A stretch of DNA of 64,000 bases from Brevibacterium pigmentatum (GCF_011617465.1 NZ_CP050153.1:1054001-1118000), one strand, 5' to 3'; positions 18,481 through 28,028 are shown, counted from the stretch's first letter. The notes: a model not told the origin generated them from the sequence alone. A program made the numbers and translations.

Positions 18481-19891
18481 CGACCGGCCTTTCTTCGGGG
18501 TAGCGGTACAGGCGCACCGAATCCTGCATAGACAGTGCAGCCGCCAGTGTAATCGTACCGAGTCGACCGATGAGCATGATCACCGACAGAACATAGAGAC
18601 CCGAGTTCGGCGAGGTCGCCGACACCCCGGAGCTCAGGCCCACGGTGCCGAAGGCGGAGATCACCTCGAACAGCACCCGATCAAGCGGTTCCGCACTGAT
18701 CTGCAGCATCGTCAGGGTGCCGATGAAGACGATCATCGCACCGGTGAGCAGGATCGAGATCGACAGTTTGATCGTCGACGACGTCAGCCGCCGACCGAAC
18801 ACATGCACGTCCTGCAGACCCCTAGCCTCGGCGTACGCAGCGAGGACGAGCACGGCCACCGTCGTCACCTTGATTCCGCCTGCTGTCGACGACGAACCGC
18901 CGCCGATGAACATCATAAGGTCCATGAGCAGGTGAGAGGCCTGGCTCATGTCCGCGACCTCCATCGTCGAGAAGCCGCCGGATCGGGGCATGACCGCCAT
19001 GAACAGCACTTCGACGAAGGTGTGGCCGGCGTTCTTATCGCCCAGGGTGGCCGGGTTCGCCGACTCGAACAGCGCCAACAGCAGCAGCCCGATCGCCAGG
19101 ACCGTCGTCGTGGTCGTCAGCGTCAGCTTCGTATGCAGATCCCATCGGCTGGGCCGGTTCCAGAACATCGCGACCATGAGCACGACCGGGAATCCCAGCG
19201 ACCCGACGAACACCCCTGCCATGAGCAGGGACAGAATCCACGGATCGGAGGCGAAGTACGCCGCCCCGCCTTCGTGGATGGTGAAACCGGCGTTGTTGAA
19301 GGCCGAGATCGAGTAGAACACCGAGTACCAGATCGAGTCGCCGAGCGATTCCCCGCGGATGAGGAACCGTGGGAACAGCAGCACCGCGAGGATCGATTCG
19401 GCGGTGAAGATGGTGATGACCACGGCCTTGAGCAGCGAGCCGACCTGACCCAGATTGAGCGCCGAGGTGGCCTGCTGAGCGATCAGTCGCTGCCGGACTC
19501 CCAGCCTCCTGGAGACAGCCATGCCCAGCACCGAGGCGAGGGTGAGGATTCCGAGACCGCCGACCTGGATGCCGGCGGTGATGACCGAGATCCCGAAGTC
19601 CGACCAGTACTGTTCCGTGACGACGGGAGTCAGTCCCGTCACGCACACCGCCGAGACCGCCACGAACACGGAGTTCGCAATGTGCGTGGCCTGATCGACC
19701 GAACCGGGGTCGCGCATGCTCGCCGGCAGCATCAGCAGGATCGCGAACGCCGCGACGACGGCGACGAAGGACCCGATCGCCAGTTGTGCCGGTGAGGCCA
19801 CGGCAAGGTCGTCGACGAAGTCACGGACCCACCGGCCCGGCTTCAGCAGCCGATCGAAGCGCGGCGAGGAATTCTTGGACACAATCACCAT
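18473..19891 (-). CDS. ktrB: Potassium uptake channel subunit KtrB (TrkH family)
   Basis: TrkH/KtrB-type membrane protein of about 472 aa with four repeated M1-P-M2 units. Selectivity-filter Gly-containing segments are visible in AVCVTGLTPV, SAFNNAGFTI, MPRSGGFSTM and FGTVGLSSGV. It forms the K+ pathway and works with KtrA. An in-frame ATG at 19936 would add 15 residues, but it would leave only 5 bp before the divergent acuC start. The ATG at 19891 is therefore preferred, although its ribosome binding site is weak. Confidence 0.9.
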   Translation of the reverse strand: MVIVSKNSSPRFDRLLKPGRWVRDFVDDLAVASPAQLAIGSFVAVVAAFAILLMLPASMRDPGSVDQATHIANSVFVAVSAVCVTGLTPVVTEQYWSDFGISVITAGIQVGGLGILTLASVLGMAVSRRLGVRQRLIAQQATSALNLGQVGSLLKAVVITIFTAESILAVLLFPRFLIRGESLGDSIWYSVFYSISAFNNAGFTIHEGGAAYFASDPWILSLLMAGVFVGSLGFPVVLMVAMFWNRPSRWDLHTKLTLTTTTTVLAIGLLLLALFESANPATLGDKNAGHTFVEVLFMAVMPRSGGFSTMEVADMSQASHLLMDLMMFIGGGSSSTAGGIKVTTVAVLVLAAYAEARGLQDVHVFGRRLTSSTIKLSISILLTGAMIVFIGTLTMLQISAEPLDRVLFEVISAFGTVGLSSGVSATSPNSGLYVLSVIMLIGRLGTITLAAALSMQDSVRLYRYPEERPVVG

Positions 19892-19941
19892 GGTAGAGCC
19901 GGTGGCCCCGGAATCGGCGCAAGTGAGCTGCGCCATATAGC

Positions 19942-21147
19942 ATGGTGGGCATGGCCGAAAATGATGTGTATGTCGTTTGGGACGACGAGGTGACCGGTTA
20001 CAACTTCGGTCCCAGCCACCCCATGCACCCCCTCAGGCTCGACCTGACAGCGAAGCTCGCCGTCGACTTCGGACTCTTCGACGCAGACAACGTCCACGTC
20101 AATCCCATCGGCGAGATCGATGAGACCAAGCTCGCCCGCCTCCACGACCCCGGCTACATCGCCGCGGTCAAGCAGGCCGGCACCGAGGAGGGCCTCGAGG
20201 AAGAGGACGCGAACCGATACGGCATCGGCACCGAGGATGTTCCCGGGTTCGAGAATATGCACACCGCTTCGGCGATGCTGTTCCAAGGCAGCGTCGACGC
20301 CGCGAACGCGATCATCTCCGGGGACTACCGGCGTGCGGTGAACTTCTGCGGCGGAATGCACCACGCGATGCCGGGCAAGGCCAGCGGCTTCTGCGTCTAC
20401 AACGACGCCGCCGGTGCGATCACCGAATTCCTCGACGCCGGATACGAGCGCATCGTCTACCTCGACACGGACGCCCACCATGGTGACGGTGTGGAGACGT
20501 TCTTCTGGGACGACCCGCGCGTGCTCACGATCTCGATCCACGAATCGGGGAAGTTCCTCTTCCCCGGCACCGGGTTCCCCGCCGACATCGGGGGACTCAA
20601 GGCGGCCGCCTCGGCGGTGAATATCGCCCTGCCCCCGCGCTCGGGGGACGCGGACTGGCTGCGCGCCTTCGACGCGACGGTCCCGCAGGTCGTCGCCGCC
20701 TTCGAACCTCAGGTCATCGTCTCCCAGCACGGCTGCGACGGACACCGAGCGGACCCGCTGACCCATATGCGTCTGAGCGTGGACGCCATGCGGATCGCCG
20801 CCGAACGCATCCGCGACCTCGCCGTCGAGCATGCCGACGGACGATGGCTGTCCGTCGGGGGAGGGGGATACGCGATCATCGACGTCGTGCCCCGCGCCTG
20901 GACGAACCTCCTGGCCGTCGCCGCCGGACGCGATATCGACCCCGGCGCTCGGATCCCCGGCCGGTGGGCCGCCTACGCACAGACGAAGACCGGACGCGAA
21001 GCGCCGCTGTCGATGACCGACGGATTCGACGGCTCCTTCGAACCCTGGTCGAAGGGGTTCGACCCCGAAGCCGAACTCGACCGGGCCGTGATGGGCGCCC
21101 GGAAGAACATCTTCCCCTTCTACGCCCTCGACCCCTACTTCGACTGA
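19942..21147 (+). CDS. acuC: AcuC-like histone-deacetylase family protein
   Basis: Zn-dependent deacetylase fold of 401 aa. Visible class I HDAC motifs are HPMHPLRL, GGMHHAM (catalytic His pair), and DTDAHHGDGVE with zinc ligands Asp and His. GGGGY appears near residue 312. AcuC of Bacillus deacetylates and so activates acetyl-CoA synthetase, which would suit the nearby acetate symporter. That role here is inferred. The start is uncertain between 19942 and 19951 because no good ribosome binding site is seen, and a leaderless transcript is possible. Confidence 0.85.
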   Translation: MVGMAENDVYVVWDDEVTGYNFGPSHPMHPLRLDLTAKLAVDFGLFDADNVHVNPIGEIDETKLARLHDPGYIAAVKQAGTEEGLEEEDANRYGIGTEDVPGFENMHTASAMLFQGSVDAANAIISGDYRRAVNFCGGMHHAMPGKASGFCVYNDAAGAITEFLDAGYERIVYLDTDAHHGDGVETFFWDDPRVLTISIHESGKFLFPGTGFPADIGGLKAAASAVNIALPPRSGDADWLRAFDATVPQVVAAFEPQVIVSQHGCDGHRADPLTHMRLSVDAMRIAAERIRDLAVEHADGRWLSVGGGGYAIIDVVPRAWTNLLAVAAGRDIDPGARIPGRWAAYAQTKTGREAPLSMTDGFDGSFEPWSKGFDPEAELDRAVMGARKNIFPFYALDPYFD

Positions 21148-21217
21148 CCCGAATCGAACCCGATCCCCGAGTCCGCGCGGATCGTCTGGTGCTGCCGTTG
21201 TGGATCTGGACACAGTT

Positions 21218-21247
21218 TTGGGAAAGCAGGCGGCCAAGCGATAGAAT
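21218..21247 (+). promoter_or_regulatory. Putative sigma-70-type promoter for bS22 gene
   Basis: TTGGGA at 21218-21223 and TAGAAT at 21242-21247 are separated by 18 bp. They lie about 70 bp before the bS22 start in an otherwise gene-free stretch. The fit is good for an actinobacterial housekeeping promoter. Confidence 0.5.
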
Positions 21248-21315
21248 TGCACGGTTAGTTCAATGGGCGGGCACCTGATGTTCACCCTCCACCGACAAGC
21301 ACAAGGGGTACCCGA

Positions 21316-21414
21316 GTGGGCTCAGTCATCAAGAAGCGCCGCAAGCGTATGTCGAAGAAGAAGCACCGCAAGCAGCTTCGCAAGACACGTCACCAGCGTC
21401 GCAACAAGAAGTAA
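21316..21414 (+). CDS. Small ribosomal protein bS22 (AURKAIP1/COX24 domain)
   Basis: A 32-residue protein, extremely rich in Lys and Arg, starting GSVIKKRRKRMSKKKH after a GTG start and ending HQRRNKK. This matches the actinobacterial AURKAIP1/COX24-domain peptide seen in the mycobacterial 30S subunit as bS22. AAGGGG lies upstream of the start. A promoter is visible at 21218-21247 and a hairpin terminator follows the stop, so it is probably an independent transcript. It is easily missed in automatic annotation because of its size. Confidence 0.93.
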   Translation: MGSVIKKRRKRMSKKKHRKQLRKTRHQRRNKK

Positions 21415-21432
21415 GACCCAACGGTCCTACGC

Positions 21433-21466
21433 CCCCGCTCGAGTGATTTCTCGGCGGGGTTTGTTG
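21433..21466 (+). terminator. Hairpin terminator after bS22 gene
   Basis: CCCCGC at 21433-21438 pairs with GCGGGG at 21454-21459 and is followed by TTTGTTG. It lies 18 bp after the bS22 stop and before the glutaredoxin gene. Confidence 0.55.
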
Positions 21467-21486
21467 CACCCGATGAGGAGTGAGCC

Positions 21487-21732
21487 ATGGTCGACCTGAC
21501 CTTTCTCACGCGTGTCGACTGCCATCTGTGCGCTGAAGCGCTGCAGACCGTCACCGAGGTGGCCGCGGGCAGAGACGTGACCGTGACCGAGACCGACATC
21601 GACACCGATGACGATCTGGCCGCGCAGTACGGCTGGGACGTTCCGGTCGTTCTCCTCAACGGGCGACAACACAGTTTTCATCGAGTCGATGAGGATCGGC
21701 TGTCCAAGGCGCTCGACGCCTTGGGCGCATGA
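21487..21732 (+). CDS. Glutaredoxin family protein
   Basis: Small thioredoxin-fold protein of 81 aa with an N-terminal CxxC redox site (DCHLC) after the first strand, and a cis-Pro in DVPVVLLNG. It belongs to the DUF836/glutaredoxin-like group commonly found just upstream of rex and hemA in actinobacteria. GAGGAG precedes the ATG by about 6 bp. Rex follows 27 bp downstream, so it is probably the first gene of the rex-hem operon. The physiological partner is unknown. Confidence 0.85.
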   Translation: MVDLTFLTRVDCHLCAEALQTVTEVAAGRDVTVTETDIDTDDDLAAQYGWDVPVVLLNGRQHSFHRVDEDRLSKALDALGA

Positions 21733-21759
21733 GATCGATTGAAGGAGTGAGGCGGATTC

Positions 21760-22455
21760 GTGGGCGAGATTCTGTCCGCCAACAGGATTGAGGGTGTCGT
21801 TCGCAAGGACGTACCCGAGCGCGTGATATCCCGACTCCCGATCTATCTGCAGACCGTCGAGACCATTGCCGCCACCGGTCAGGACACGGTGTCGTCGGAG
21901 GACCTTGCCGCACGCAGCGGTGTGTCCCCGTCGATTCTGCGCAAGGACCTGTCCCAGCTGGGGCGATCGGGAACCCGCGGGGTCGGCTACTCCTGTCCGG
22001 AACTGTCCGCGACCTTGCGGACATTCCTCGGCCTCGACCGAGATCGCCGCGTCGCCATCATCGGCGCCGGTCGCCTCGGCTCGGCGCTGGCCGACTACGC
22101 CGGATTCCGACGCCGCGGCCTGCGTCTCACGGCCGTCTTCGACATCGACGAGGAGAAGATCGGCACCTCCATCGGTGCTCTGACCGTCTCCTCCCTGGAC
22201 GACCTGCCCGCCTGGTCCGAACATATCGACCTGGTGGTCATGGCCGTCCCCGCAGCTGCGGCACCCGCGGCGGCCCAGAAGGCCGTCGAAGCTGGTGTGC
22301 GCGGCATTCTCAATTTCTCACCCACCGTGCTCGACGCCCCGGATACCGTTCGTGTCCATCAAGTCGACTTGGCCAGTGAGCTGCAAGTACTCGCATACTA
22401 TTCGGCGCTGGACACGGCACCGCTCAACCCTGGTTTTGAGGAGCACAGGAATTGA
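21760..22455 (+). CDS. rex: Redox-sensing transcriptional repressor Rex
   Basis: Repressor of 231 aa that senses the NADH/NAD+ ratio and controls respiratory genes. The N-terminal winged helix (residues about 15-80) contains ARSGVSPSILRKDLSQLG, including the family LRKDLS recognition helix. A Rossmann domain follows with IIGAGRLGSAL, and FDIDEEKIG carries the Asp. A C-terminal domain-swap helix completes it. The GTG start follows GAAGGAG. The stop overlaps the hemA-hemC start by 4 bp (TTGA). In Streptomyces rex also heads the hemACD genes and Rex represses them. A similar control here is likely, but I did not find a clear Rex operator. Confidence 0.95.
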   Translation: MGEILSANRIEGVVRKDVPERVISRLPIYLQTVETIAATGQDTVSSEDLAARSGVSPSILRKDLSQLGRSGTRGVGYSCPELSATLRTFLGLDRDRRVAIIGAGRLGSALADYAGFRRRGLRLTAVFDIDEEKIGTSIGALTVSSLDDLPAWSEHIDLVVMAVPAAAAPAAAQKAVEAGVRGILNFSPTVLDAPDTVRVHQVDLASELQVLAYYSALDTAPLNPGFEEHRN

Positions 22456-24929
22456 CTCTCTTGGTTCTCGGCATTTCACATCAGTCGGCTCCGATCGACA
22501 TGCTCGATCGGATGGCCTTCGGCGCCGGTGAAGTCGGCACTCTGCGCCGGGACGCTCTGTCCGGAGAGAACATCGAGGGACTCGCGGTGCTCTCGACGTG
22601 CAATCGTCTCGAACTCATCGCCGATGTCTCGGCCTTCCACGGCGGACTGGCCGACCTCGGCAACGCGCTCGTGTCCTCGATCGACAAAGAGTGGTCCGAT
22701 ATCGCCGGGCACTTCTACGCCCATTACGACCACCAGGCCATGGAGCATCTGCTCAAGGTCGCCTGCGGACTCGATTCGATGGCCATCGGCGAAGCCCAGA
22801 TCCTGGGCCAGCTCCGATCGGCCTTCACCGATTCGCAGTCGGACAAAGCCCTGACGTCCGAACTCTCCCAAGCTCTGCAGCAGGCGCTGCGGGTGGGCAA
22901 GCGCGCCCATTCGGAGACCGACCTCGGCGACGTCGCCCGGTCCCTGTTCGGAGTCGGCATCGAAGCCTCGGCCGCGCATATCGGATCCCTGCGCGCCGCC
23001 AACGCTCTGGTCATCGGTGCCGGAGCCATGTCCGGCCTCGTCGTGTCCGGACTGCACAAGGAAGGCGTCGCCCACATCACCGTGCTCAACCGCACGCTGG
23101 ACAAGGCCGAACGCCTCGTCGCCGAGGTGGGCGGACGCGCCCGTGAACTCACCCCGCGCATCATGGCCGAAGAGATCGCCGATGCCGACCTCATCGTCTC
23201 CTGCACCGGTGCCCGCGGCGTCGTCGTCAGCCGCGACGACATCGTGGCCGGCCTCGCGCAGAATCCCAAGGGTGCCGCGAACAAGGCCTTCATCGATCTC
23301 GCCCTTCCGCACGACATCGACCCCAGCGTCCGCGAGTTCGAACATGTCGCCCTCTTCGGTCTCGGGGAGATCCGCGAACTGCTGCGCGGCTCCGACAGGG
23401 AGAGCGATTCGAAGGTCGTCGCCACCATCGACGAAGTCCGGACCATCATCTCCGCCGAACTGGAGAACATCGCCACCGGAAACAAGGAACGCTCCGTCGC
23501 CCCGACCGTGACCGCGCTGCGCTCCCACGCCAAAGACGTGCTCGCCGCGGAGACCCAGCGGCTGGAGAAGAAGCTCGGTGACTCGGTCGACGAGAAGTCA
23601 TTCGCAGAGATCCGAAAGTCCCTGCACCGGGTGGCGGAGAAGCTCATCCACACCCCGACCGTGAAGGTCAAAGAACTCGCTGTGACCGAATCCGAAGTCG
23701 ACTACGCCCAAGCGCTCATGCAGCTCTTCGACCTGCCCGTGAACAAGGTCGCCCATGCCAAGACCACGCCGGAGACGAAGGTCGCGACGGCCGCCAGTGC
23801 ACACCATGTCGAGGCCGACGGCGTCCGTCCGGTCGCCGATCACACCCTCGACATCGTCGAACCCGAACACTTCACCGGCCGCACCGTGCGACTGGGCACC
23901 CGCCGGTCCCAGCTGGCCCGTTCTCAGTCCACAGCGATCGCTCACCAGATCGCGGCGCTGACCGGCTGGCGCGTCGAGATCGTCGAAGTCGTCACCGAAG
24001 GCGACGTCAACATGTCGCCGCTGGCCGGATTCGGCGGAACCGGAGTCTTCGTCTCCGCCGTCCGCCAGGCCCTCCACCAGGGCAAGATCGACCTGGCAGT
24101 GCACTCGCTCAAGGACCTGCCCACCACCCCCGAGGCGGGAATCCAGATGGCGGCCATCCCGCCGCGCGTCGACCCGGCCGATGTCCTCATCGGCCGCGAC
24201 GGGCTGAGCCTGAATGACCTGCCTGCCGGTTCCGTCATCGGCACCGGTTCGCCGCGGCGTGCCGTGCAGCTGCGTGCCGCACGTCCCGATATCGAGGTCC
24301 GCGGAGTGCGGGGAAACGTCGACACCCGCATCGCCCACGTCCGCGACGGCCGTCTCGACGCCGTCGTCCTCGCCGCCGCCGGCGTCCGTCGCATCGGGCG
24401 TCTGGCCGAAGCCACCGATTCGCTCAACTTCGATGTCATGCTCCCGGCACCGGGCCAGGGAGCCCTGGCGGTGGAGACCCGCAGCGCCGACAGCGCCTTC
24501 GCGACCACCGCGGACATCCTCGACGGCGACGCCGAGGTGCGGGCCGCTCTGCGTCAGATCCACGATCAGACCACCGACCTCGCCGTGACCTGTGAACGGG
24601 CGATCCTCTCGCGCGCCGAAGCCGGCTGCTCGGCACCCATCGGCGCGTTGGCGAAGATCGAGGGCAGCGAATTCATCGTCGACGCCGTGATGGCCGATGA
24701 CGACGGCAAGCTCGCCCGCACCCGTCAGAGCACCGCGCTGCCTGAACTCCTCGACGTCGACTGGAGCACCGACAATGCTCAGCAGCTGTCGGTGACCGCG
24801 AAGGAACTGGCTCGTGTCGCCGACGAACTCGGCACCGCCGCAGCCGAGGACCTCTTGGGCCGACTCGGCATCGACCCGGCCGCCAGCGCCGATCACCTCA
24901 CCCCCGTCAAGGTTCAGGAGCAGGGATGA
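22452..24929 (+). CDS. hemAC: Fused glutamyl-tRNA reductase / hydroxymethylbilane synthase (HemA-HemC)
   Basis: One uninterrupted frame of 825 aa covers two haem enzymes. Residues 1 to about 435 are glutamyl-tRNA reductase: catalytic Cys50 in STCNRLE, GEAQILGQLR, the Rossmann motif VIGAGAMSGLV and a C-terminal dimerisation helix. Residues about 478-800 are hydroxymethylbilane synthase: RLGTRRSQLARSQ, the catalytic Asp in HSLKDLPT, GTGSPRRAVQLR, PAPGQGALAVE and cofactor-binding Cys726 in AGCSAPIG. About 40 residues with Ala/Thr/His-rich sequence link them. All key residues are present, so both activities are probably intact. The TTG start overlaps rex and the 3' end overlaps hemD by 4 bp. In most actinobacteria these are separate adjacent genes. 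Confidence 0.95.
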   Translation: MTLLVLGISHQSAPIDMLDRMAFGAGEVGTLRRDALSGENIEGLAVLSTCNRLELIADVSAFHGGLADLGNALVSSIDKEWSDIAGHFYAHYDHQAMEHLLKVACGLDSMAIGEAQILGQLRSAFTDSQSDKALTSELSQALQQALRVGKRAHSETDLGDVARSLFGVGIEASAAHIGSLRAANALVIGAGAMSGLVVSGLHKEGVAHITVLNRTLDKAERLVAEVGGRARELTPRIMAEEIADADLIVSCTGARGVVVSRDDIVAGLAQNPKGAANKAFIDLALPHDIDPSVREFEHVALFGLGEIRELLRGSDRESDSKVVATIDEVRTIISAELENIATGNKERSVAPTVTALRSHAKDVLAAETQRLEKKLGDSVDEKSFAEIRKSLHRVAEKLIHTPTVKVKELAVTESEVDYAQALMQLFDLPVNKVAHAKTTPETKVATAASAHHVEADGVRPVADHTLDIVEPEHFTGRTVRLGTRRSQLARSQSTAIAHQIAALTGWRVEIVEVVTEGDVNMSPLAGFGGTGVFVSAVRQALHQGKIDLAVHSLKDLPTTPEAGIQMAAIPPRVDPADVLIGRDGLSLNDLPAGSVIGTGSPRRAVQLRAARPDIEVRGVRGNVDTRIAHVRDGRLDAVVLAAAGVRRIGRLAEATDSLNFDVMLPAPGQGALAVETRSADSAFATTADILDGDAEVRAALRQIHDQTTDLAVTCERAILSRAEAGCSAPIGALAKIEGSEFIVDAVMADDDGKLARTRQSTALPELLDVDWSTDNAQQLSVTAKELARVADELGTAAAEDLLGRLGIDPAASADHLTPVKVQEQG

Positions 24930-26531
24930 TCAACCAACCGACAACGGGCCAGGTGCAGCCGCGCCGACTCCTGCCGGCAGCCCCACGCGTCGTCTTCATC
25001 GGCAGCGGACCCGGCGAATCGGGTCTGATGACGATGCGCGGAGCCGAGATCCTCGCCACCGCCGAGACCGTCGTCTACGACGCCGATGTCCATTCCGAGA
25101 TCGTCACCGCCTATGTGCCGCAGGCCGCGACTCTCATCGATGCAGCCGACCCTCGGAGTCGCCGCCTCGACCCGCGGCCGCCGTCTGGCCGAACTCGCCC
25201 GTCCGGACAAGACCGTGGTGCGGCTGAGCTCGGATGACGGAATCATCTTCACCACCACGACCGCGGAAGCCGGAGTCTGCCGCAAGGAACAGGTCGAGGT
25301 CGAAATCGTGCCAGGAGTCGGACTCTCCGCCTCGACGGCGGCCTTCACCGGAACTGCTCTCACGACCAACCGCGTCCGGTCCGTGCGCTTCATCGAAGCC
25401 GGACCGCAGACCCATGTCGACGTCTCCCGCCACCGCAACACCACTCACGTGCTCACCGGCAGCGCCGCCGCCCACGAACAGGCCATCGAAGCCCTGCTCG
25501 CAGACGGCTGGGACGAGGACACGAAGGTCCTCCTCGGATGGGGCATCTCCACCATCGAGCAGACCAGCGTGGAGACGACCTTGAAGCAGGCGCTGTCCAT
25601 GGCGCAGTCAGGAACCGATCGTATGGTGGTGATCATGGGGCAGGGAGTGGAATCCAGAGGAGAACTCGGCTGGTTCGAATCCAAACCGCTCTTCGGCTGG
25701 CAGGTCCTCATCCCACGGACGAAGGAACAGGGAACCTCCACCGCAGAGGCCCTGGCCGAACTCGGCGCGGTCGGCACTGTCGTGCCCACGATCGCCGTTC
25801 AGCCGCCGCGCACTCCGACCCAGATGGAGAAGGCGATCCGCGGCCTCGTCGACGGATCCTACGAATGGGTCGGCTTCACCTCGGTCAACGCCGTGCGCGC
25901 CGTGCGCATGTGGTTCGAAGACTTCGGACTCGACTCCCGCTCGATGGCCGGCGTCAAAGTCGCAGCCGTGGGCGGTCGCACCGCCGCGGCACTGGTCGAC
26001 TGGGGAATCACCCCCGACCTCGTTCCCGATGGAGAACACTCCGCACGGGGGCTGGCCGCCGCCTGGCCGGACTTCGTCGATGACATCGACCCGATGAACA
26101 CGGTGCTCCTGCCGCGCGCCGATATCGCCACCGAGGTGCTCGTGGCCGGACTGCTGGAGAAGGGGTGGGACCCCGACGACGTCACCGCGTACCGGACCGT
26201 GCGCGCCTCCCCGCCGCCGGCGCCGATCCGCGAATCGATCAAGGCCGGCGACTTCGACGCCTTCCTCTTCACCTCCTCATCGACGGTGCGCAACCTCGTC
26301 GGCATCGCCGGCAAGCCCGCCCCCACCTCGGTGATCTGCTGCATCGGACCGGCGACGGCGAACACCGCAGCCGAACACGGACTGCGCGTCGACGTCCTCG
26401 CCGAGGAAGCCAACCTCACTTCACTCATCGACGGTCTCGTCGAATTCGCACTCACCCAGCGCGCCGAAGACGTGGAAGCCGGGATCTCCCCCCAGCGTCC
26501 GAGTCAGAAGCGCCGCAGAAGGAAGGCCTGA
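24926..26531 (+). pseudogene. hemD: SUMT-like / uroporphyrinogen-III synthase (HemD), frameshifted
   Basis: The bifunctional protein usual in actinobacteria (about 534 aa if repaired) is split by one extra base. Frame 24926-25150 encodes the start of the methyltransferase-like domain (VVFIGSGPGESGLM, then LIDAAD). The rest, from 25152 to 26531, continues in another frame (LGVAASTRGRRLAEL onward) through a uroporphyrinogen-III synthase domain (VLIPRTKEQG, WVGFTSVNAV, DAFLFTSSSTVRNL). Reading GACCTCGGA in place of GACCCTCGGA at 25148-25157 restores a perfect fusion. HemD is needed for haem, so a sequencing or assembly error is likely. Real loss, or expression of the second part alone, is possible. 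The methyltransferase GDP motif is also degenerate. Confidence 0.85.
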
Positions 26532-26532
26532 C

Positions 26533-27561
26533 ATGTCATTGGTTCCCGGAACCGTCCGTCCCCGCAGGCTGCGGTCGACCCCGGCCCTGCGTCGCCTCGT
26601 CTCCGAAGTCCGACTTCACCCCTCGGAGCTCATCCTGCCGATGTTCGTCAAGGAGAGCCTGAGCGAACCGCTGCCGCTGGGCGGAATGCCCGGAGTCGTC
26701 CAGCACACGCTGGACTCCCTGCTCGAAGCCGCCCGAGAAGCCGTAGCGGCCGGGGTCGGCGGACTCATGCTCTTCGGCATCCCCGAACACAAGGACGAGA
26801 TCGGCTCACAGGCCGACGACCCCGACGGCATCCTCAACCGGGCGCTGGCGCTGCTGGCCCGCGAACTCGGTGATGACACCGTGATCATGGCGGATCTGTG
26901 CCTCGACGAATTCACCTCCCACGGCCACTGCGGAGTCCTCGACCAGGCCGGAGCCGTCGACAACGACGCCACCCTCGATCGCTACGCCTCGATGGCACTG
27001 GCCCAGGCCCGCGCCGGGGCCGAGGTGGTGGGGCTGTCGGGAATGATGGACGGCCAGGTCGCCTACTGCCGCGAGGCCCTCGACGCCGCCGGATGCACCG
27101 ACACCGTCATCATGGGCTACACCGCGAAGTACGCCTCGGCGTTCTACGGTCCCTTCCGCGAAGCCGTCGACTCCGAACTCAAAGGCGACCGCAAGACCTA
27201 CCAGCAGGATCCGGCGAACGGACGCGAGGCCCTGCGCGAACTCGGCCTCGACCTCGCCGAAGGCGCCGACATCGTCATGGTCAAGCCGGGACTGCCGTAT
27301 CTCGATGTGCTCGCTGAGGTGGCACAGGAATCCATCGTGCCCGTGTGGACGTACCAGGTGTCCGGTGAGTACGCGATGATCGAATTCGCGGCCGCCGCCG
27401 GAGCAATCGACCGGGAGAAGGCGATCGAGGAATCCCTCATCGCCTTCAAACGCGCCGGTTCCGACGCGATCCTGACCTATTGGGCCACCGAGGTCGCCCA
27501 GCGCCTCCAGGCCGAAGCCGCCGGTCACCTGTCGAACCGCAGCGCAGACGGAGGCCGGTGA
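26533..27561 (+). CDS. hemB: Delta-aminolevulinic acid dehydratase (porphobilinogen synthase) HemB
   Basis: Enzyme of 342 aa that joins two aminolevulinate molecules to porphobilinogen. Both Schiff-base lysines are in their motifs, [15 protein letters not shown] and [10 protein letters not shown]. The segment [14 protein letters not shown] shows the metal-site region with only one clear Cys, so the enzyme may depend on Mg rather than Zn (inferred). The ATG is 1 bp after the hemD stop, and the gene overlaps the next regulator gene by one base. Confidence 0.95.
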   Translation: MSLVPGTVRPRRLRSTPALRRLVSEVRLHPSELILPMFVKESLSEPLPLGGMPGVVQHTLDSLLEAAREAVAAGVGGLMLFGIPEHKDEIGSQADDPDGILNRALALLARELGDDTVIMADLCLDEFTSHGHCGVLDQAGAVDNDATLDRYASMALAQARAGAEVVGLSGMMDGQVAYCREALDAAGCTDTVIMGYTAKYASAFYGPFREAVDSELKGDRKTYQQDPANGREALRELGLDLAEGADIVMVKPGLPYLDVLAEVAQESIVPVWTYQVSGEYAMIEFAAAAGAIDREKAIEESLIAFKRAGSDAILTYWATEVAQRLQAEAAGHLSNRSADGGR

Positions 27562-28028
27562 TGACCGAGCCCCGCTGGCTGTCGGCCGTCGATCAGAAGG
27601 CCTGGCGCAGCTACCTCAACGGCTCTCAGCTGCTCAGCACGCAGCTGGACAAGGAGCTGCGCGAGAAGCACGGCATCGGCCTGCCCGAATACGAGATCCT
27701 CGTGCGGCTGTCCGAGCATGAGGAGCGGACCATGCGGATGGCTCTGCTGGCCACCGACACGACCATGTCCCGGTCACGACTGACCCACAGCGTCGCCCGA
27801 ATGGAGAAGCGCGGACTGCTCGAGCGCTCCGCCATCCCCGAGGACGGCCGCGGGGTCAACTGCGTGATGACCGAAGCCGGATGGCAGCTGCTGCAGACGG
27901 CCGCCCCCGATCATGTCTCCGGAGTCCGCAGCCATCTCGTCGATCTTCTCGATCCCGAAGAGATGGAGATCCTGGGTCGGATCTTCACCAAAGTCTTCGA
28001 CCATATGACTGACATCGACGGCTCCTGA
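27561..28028 (+). CDS. MarR family transcriptional regulator
   Basis: Winged-helix regulator of 155 aa with the MarR layout: helical dimerisation ends and a central wing. TTMSRSRLTHSVARMEKRGL is the recognition helix region, and EDGRGVNCVMTEAG is the wing. It is translationally coupled to hemB (ATGA-type one-base overlap) and lies before hemL, inside the haem operon. It could sense a haem intermediate or an unrelated ligand. Its target is unknown, but the position suggests control of this operon or of haem-linked genes. Confidence 0.88.
   Translation: MTEPRWLSAVDQKAWRSYLNGSQLLSTQLDKELREKHGIGLPEYEILVRLSEHEERTMRMALLATDTTMSRSRLTHSVARMEKRGLLERSAIPEDGRGVNCVMTEAGWQLLQTAAPDHVSGVRSHLVDLLDPEEMEILGRIFTKVFDHMTDIDGS

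Noticed and set aside
18137..19795. 552-codon plus-strand frame opposite ktrB
   Set aside because: Rich in Arg, His, Asp and Gln, with no domain, and fully antisense to a clear potassium channel gene.
21415..21759. Rex operator upstream of the glutaredoxin-rex genes
   Set aside because: I found no convincing TTGTGAA-N-TTCACAA-like site here, so I do not claim autoregulation.
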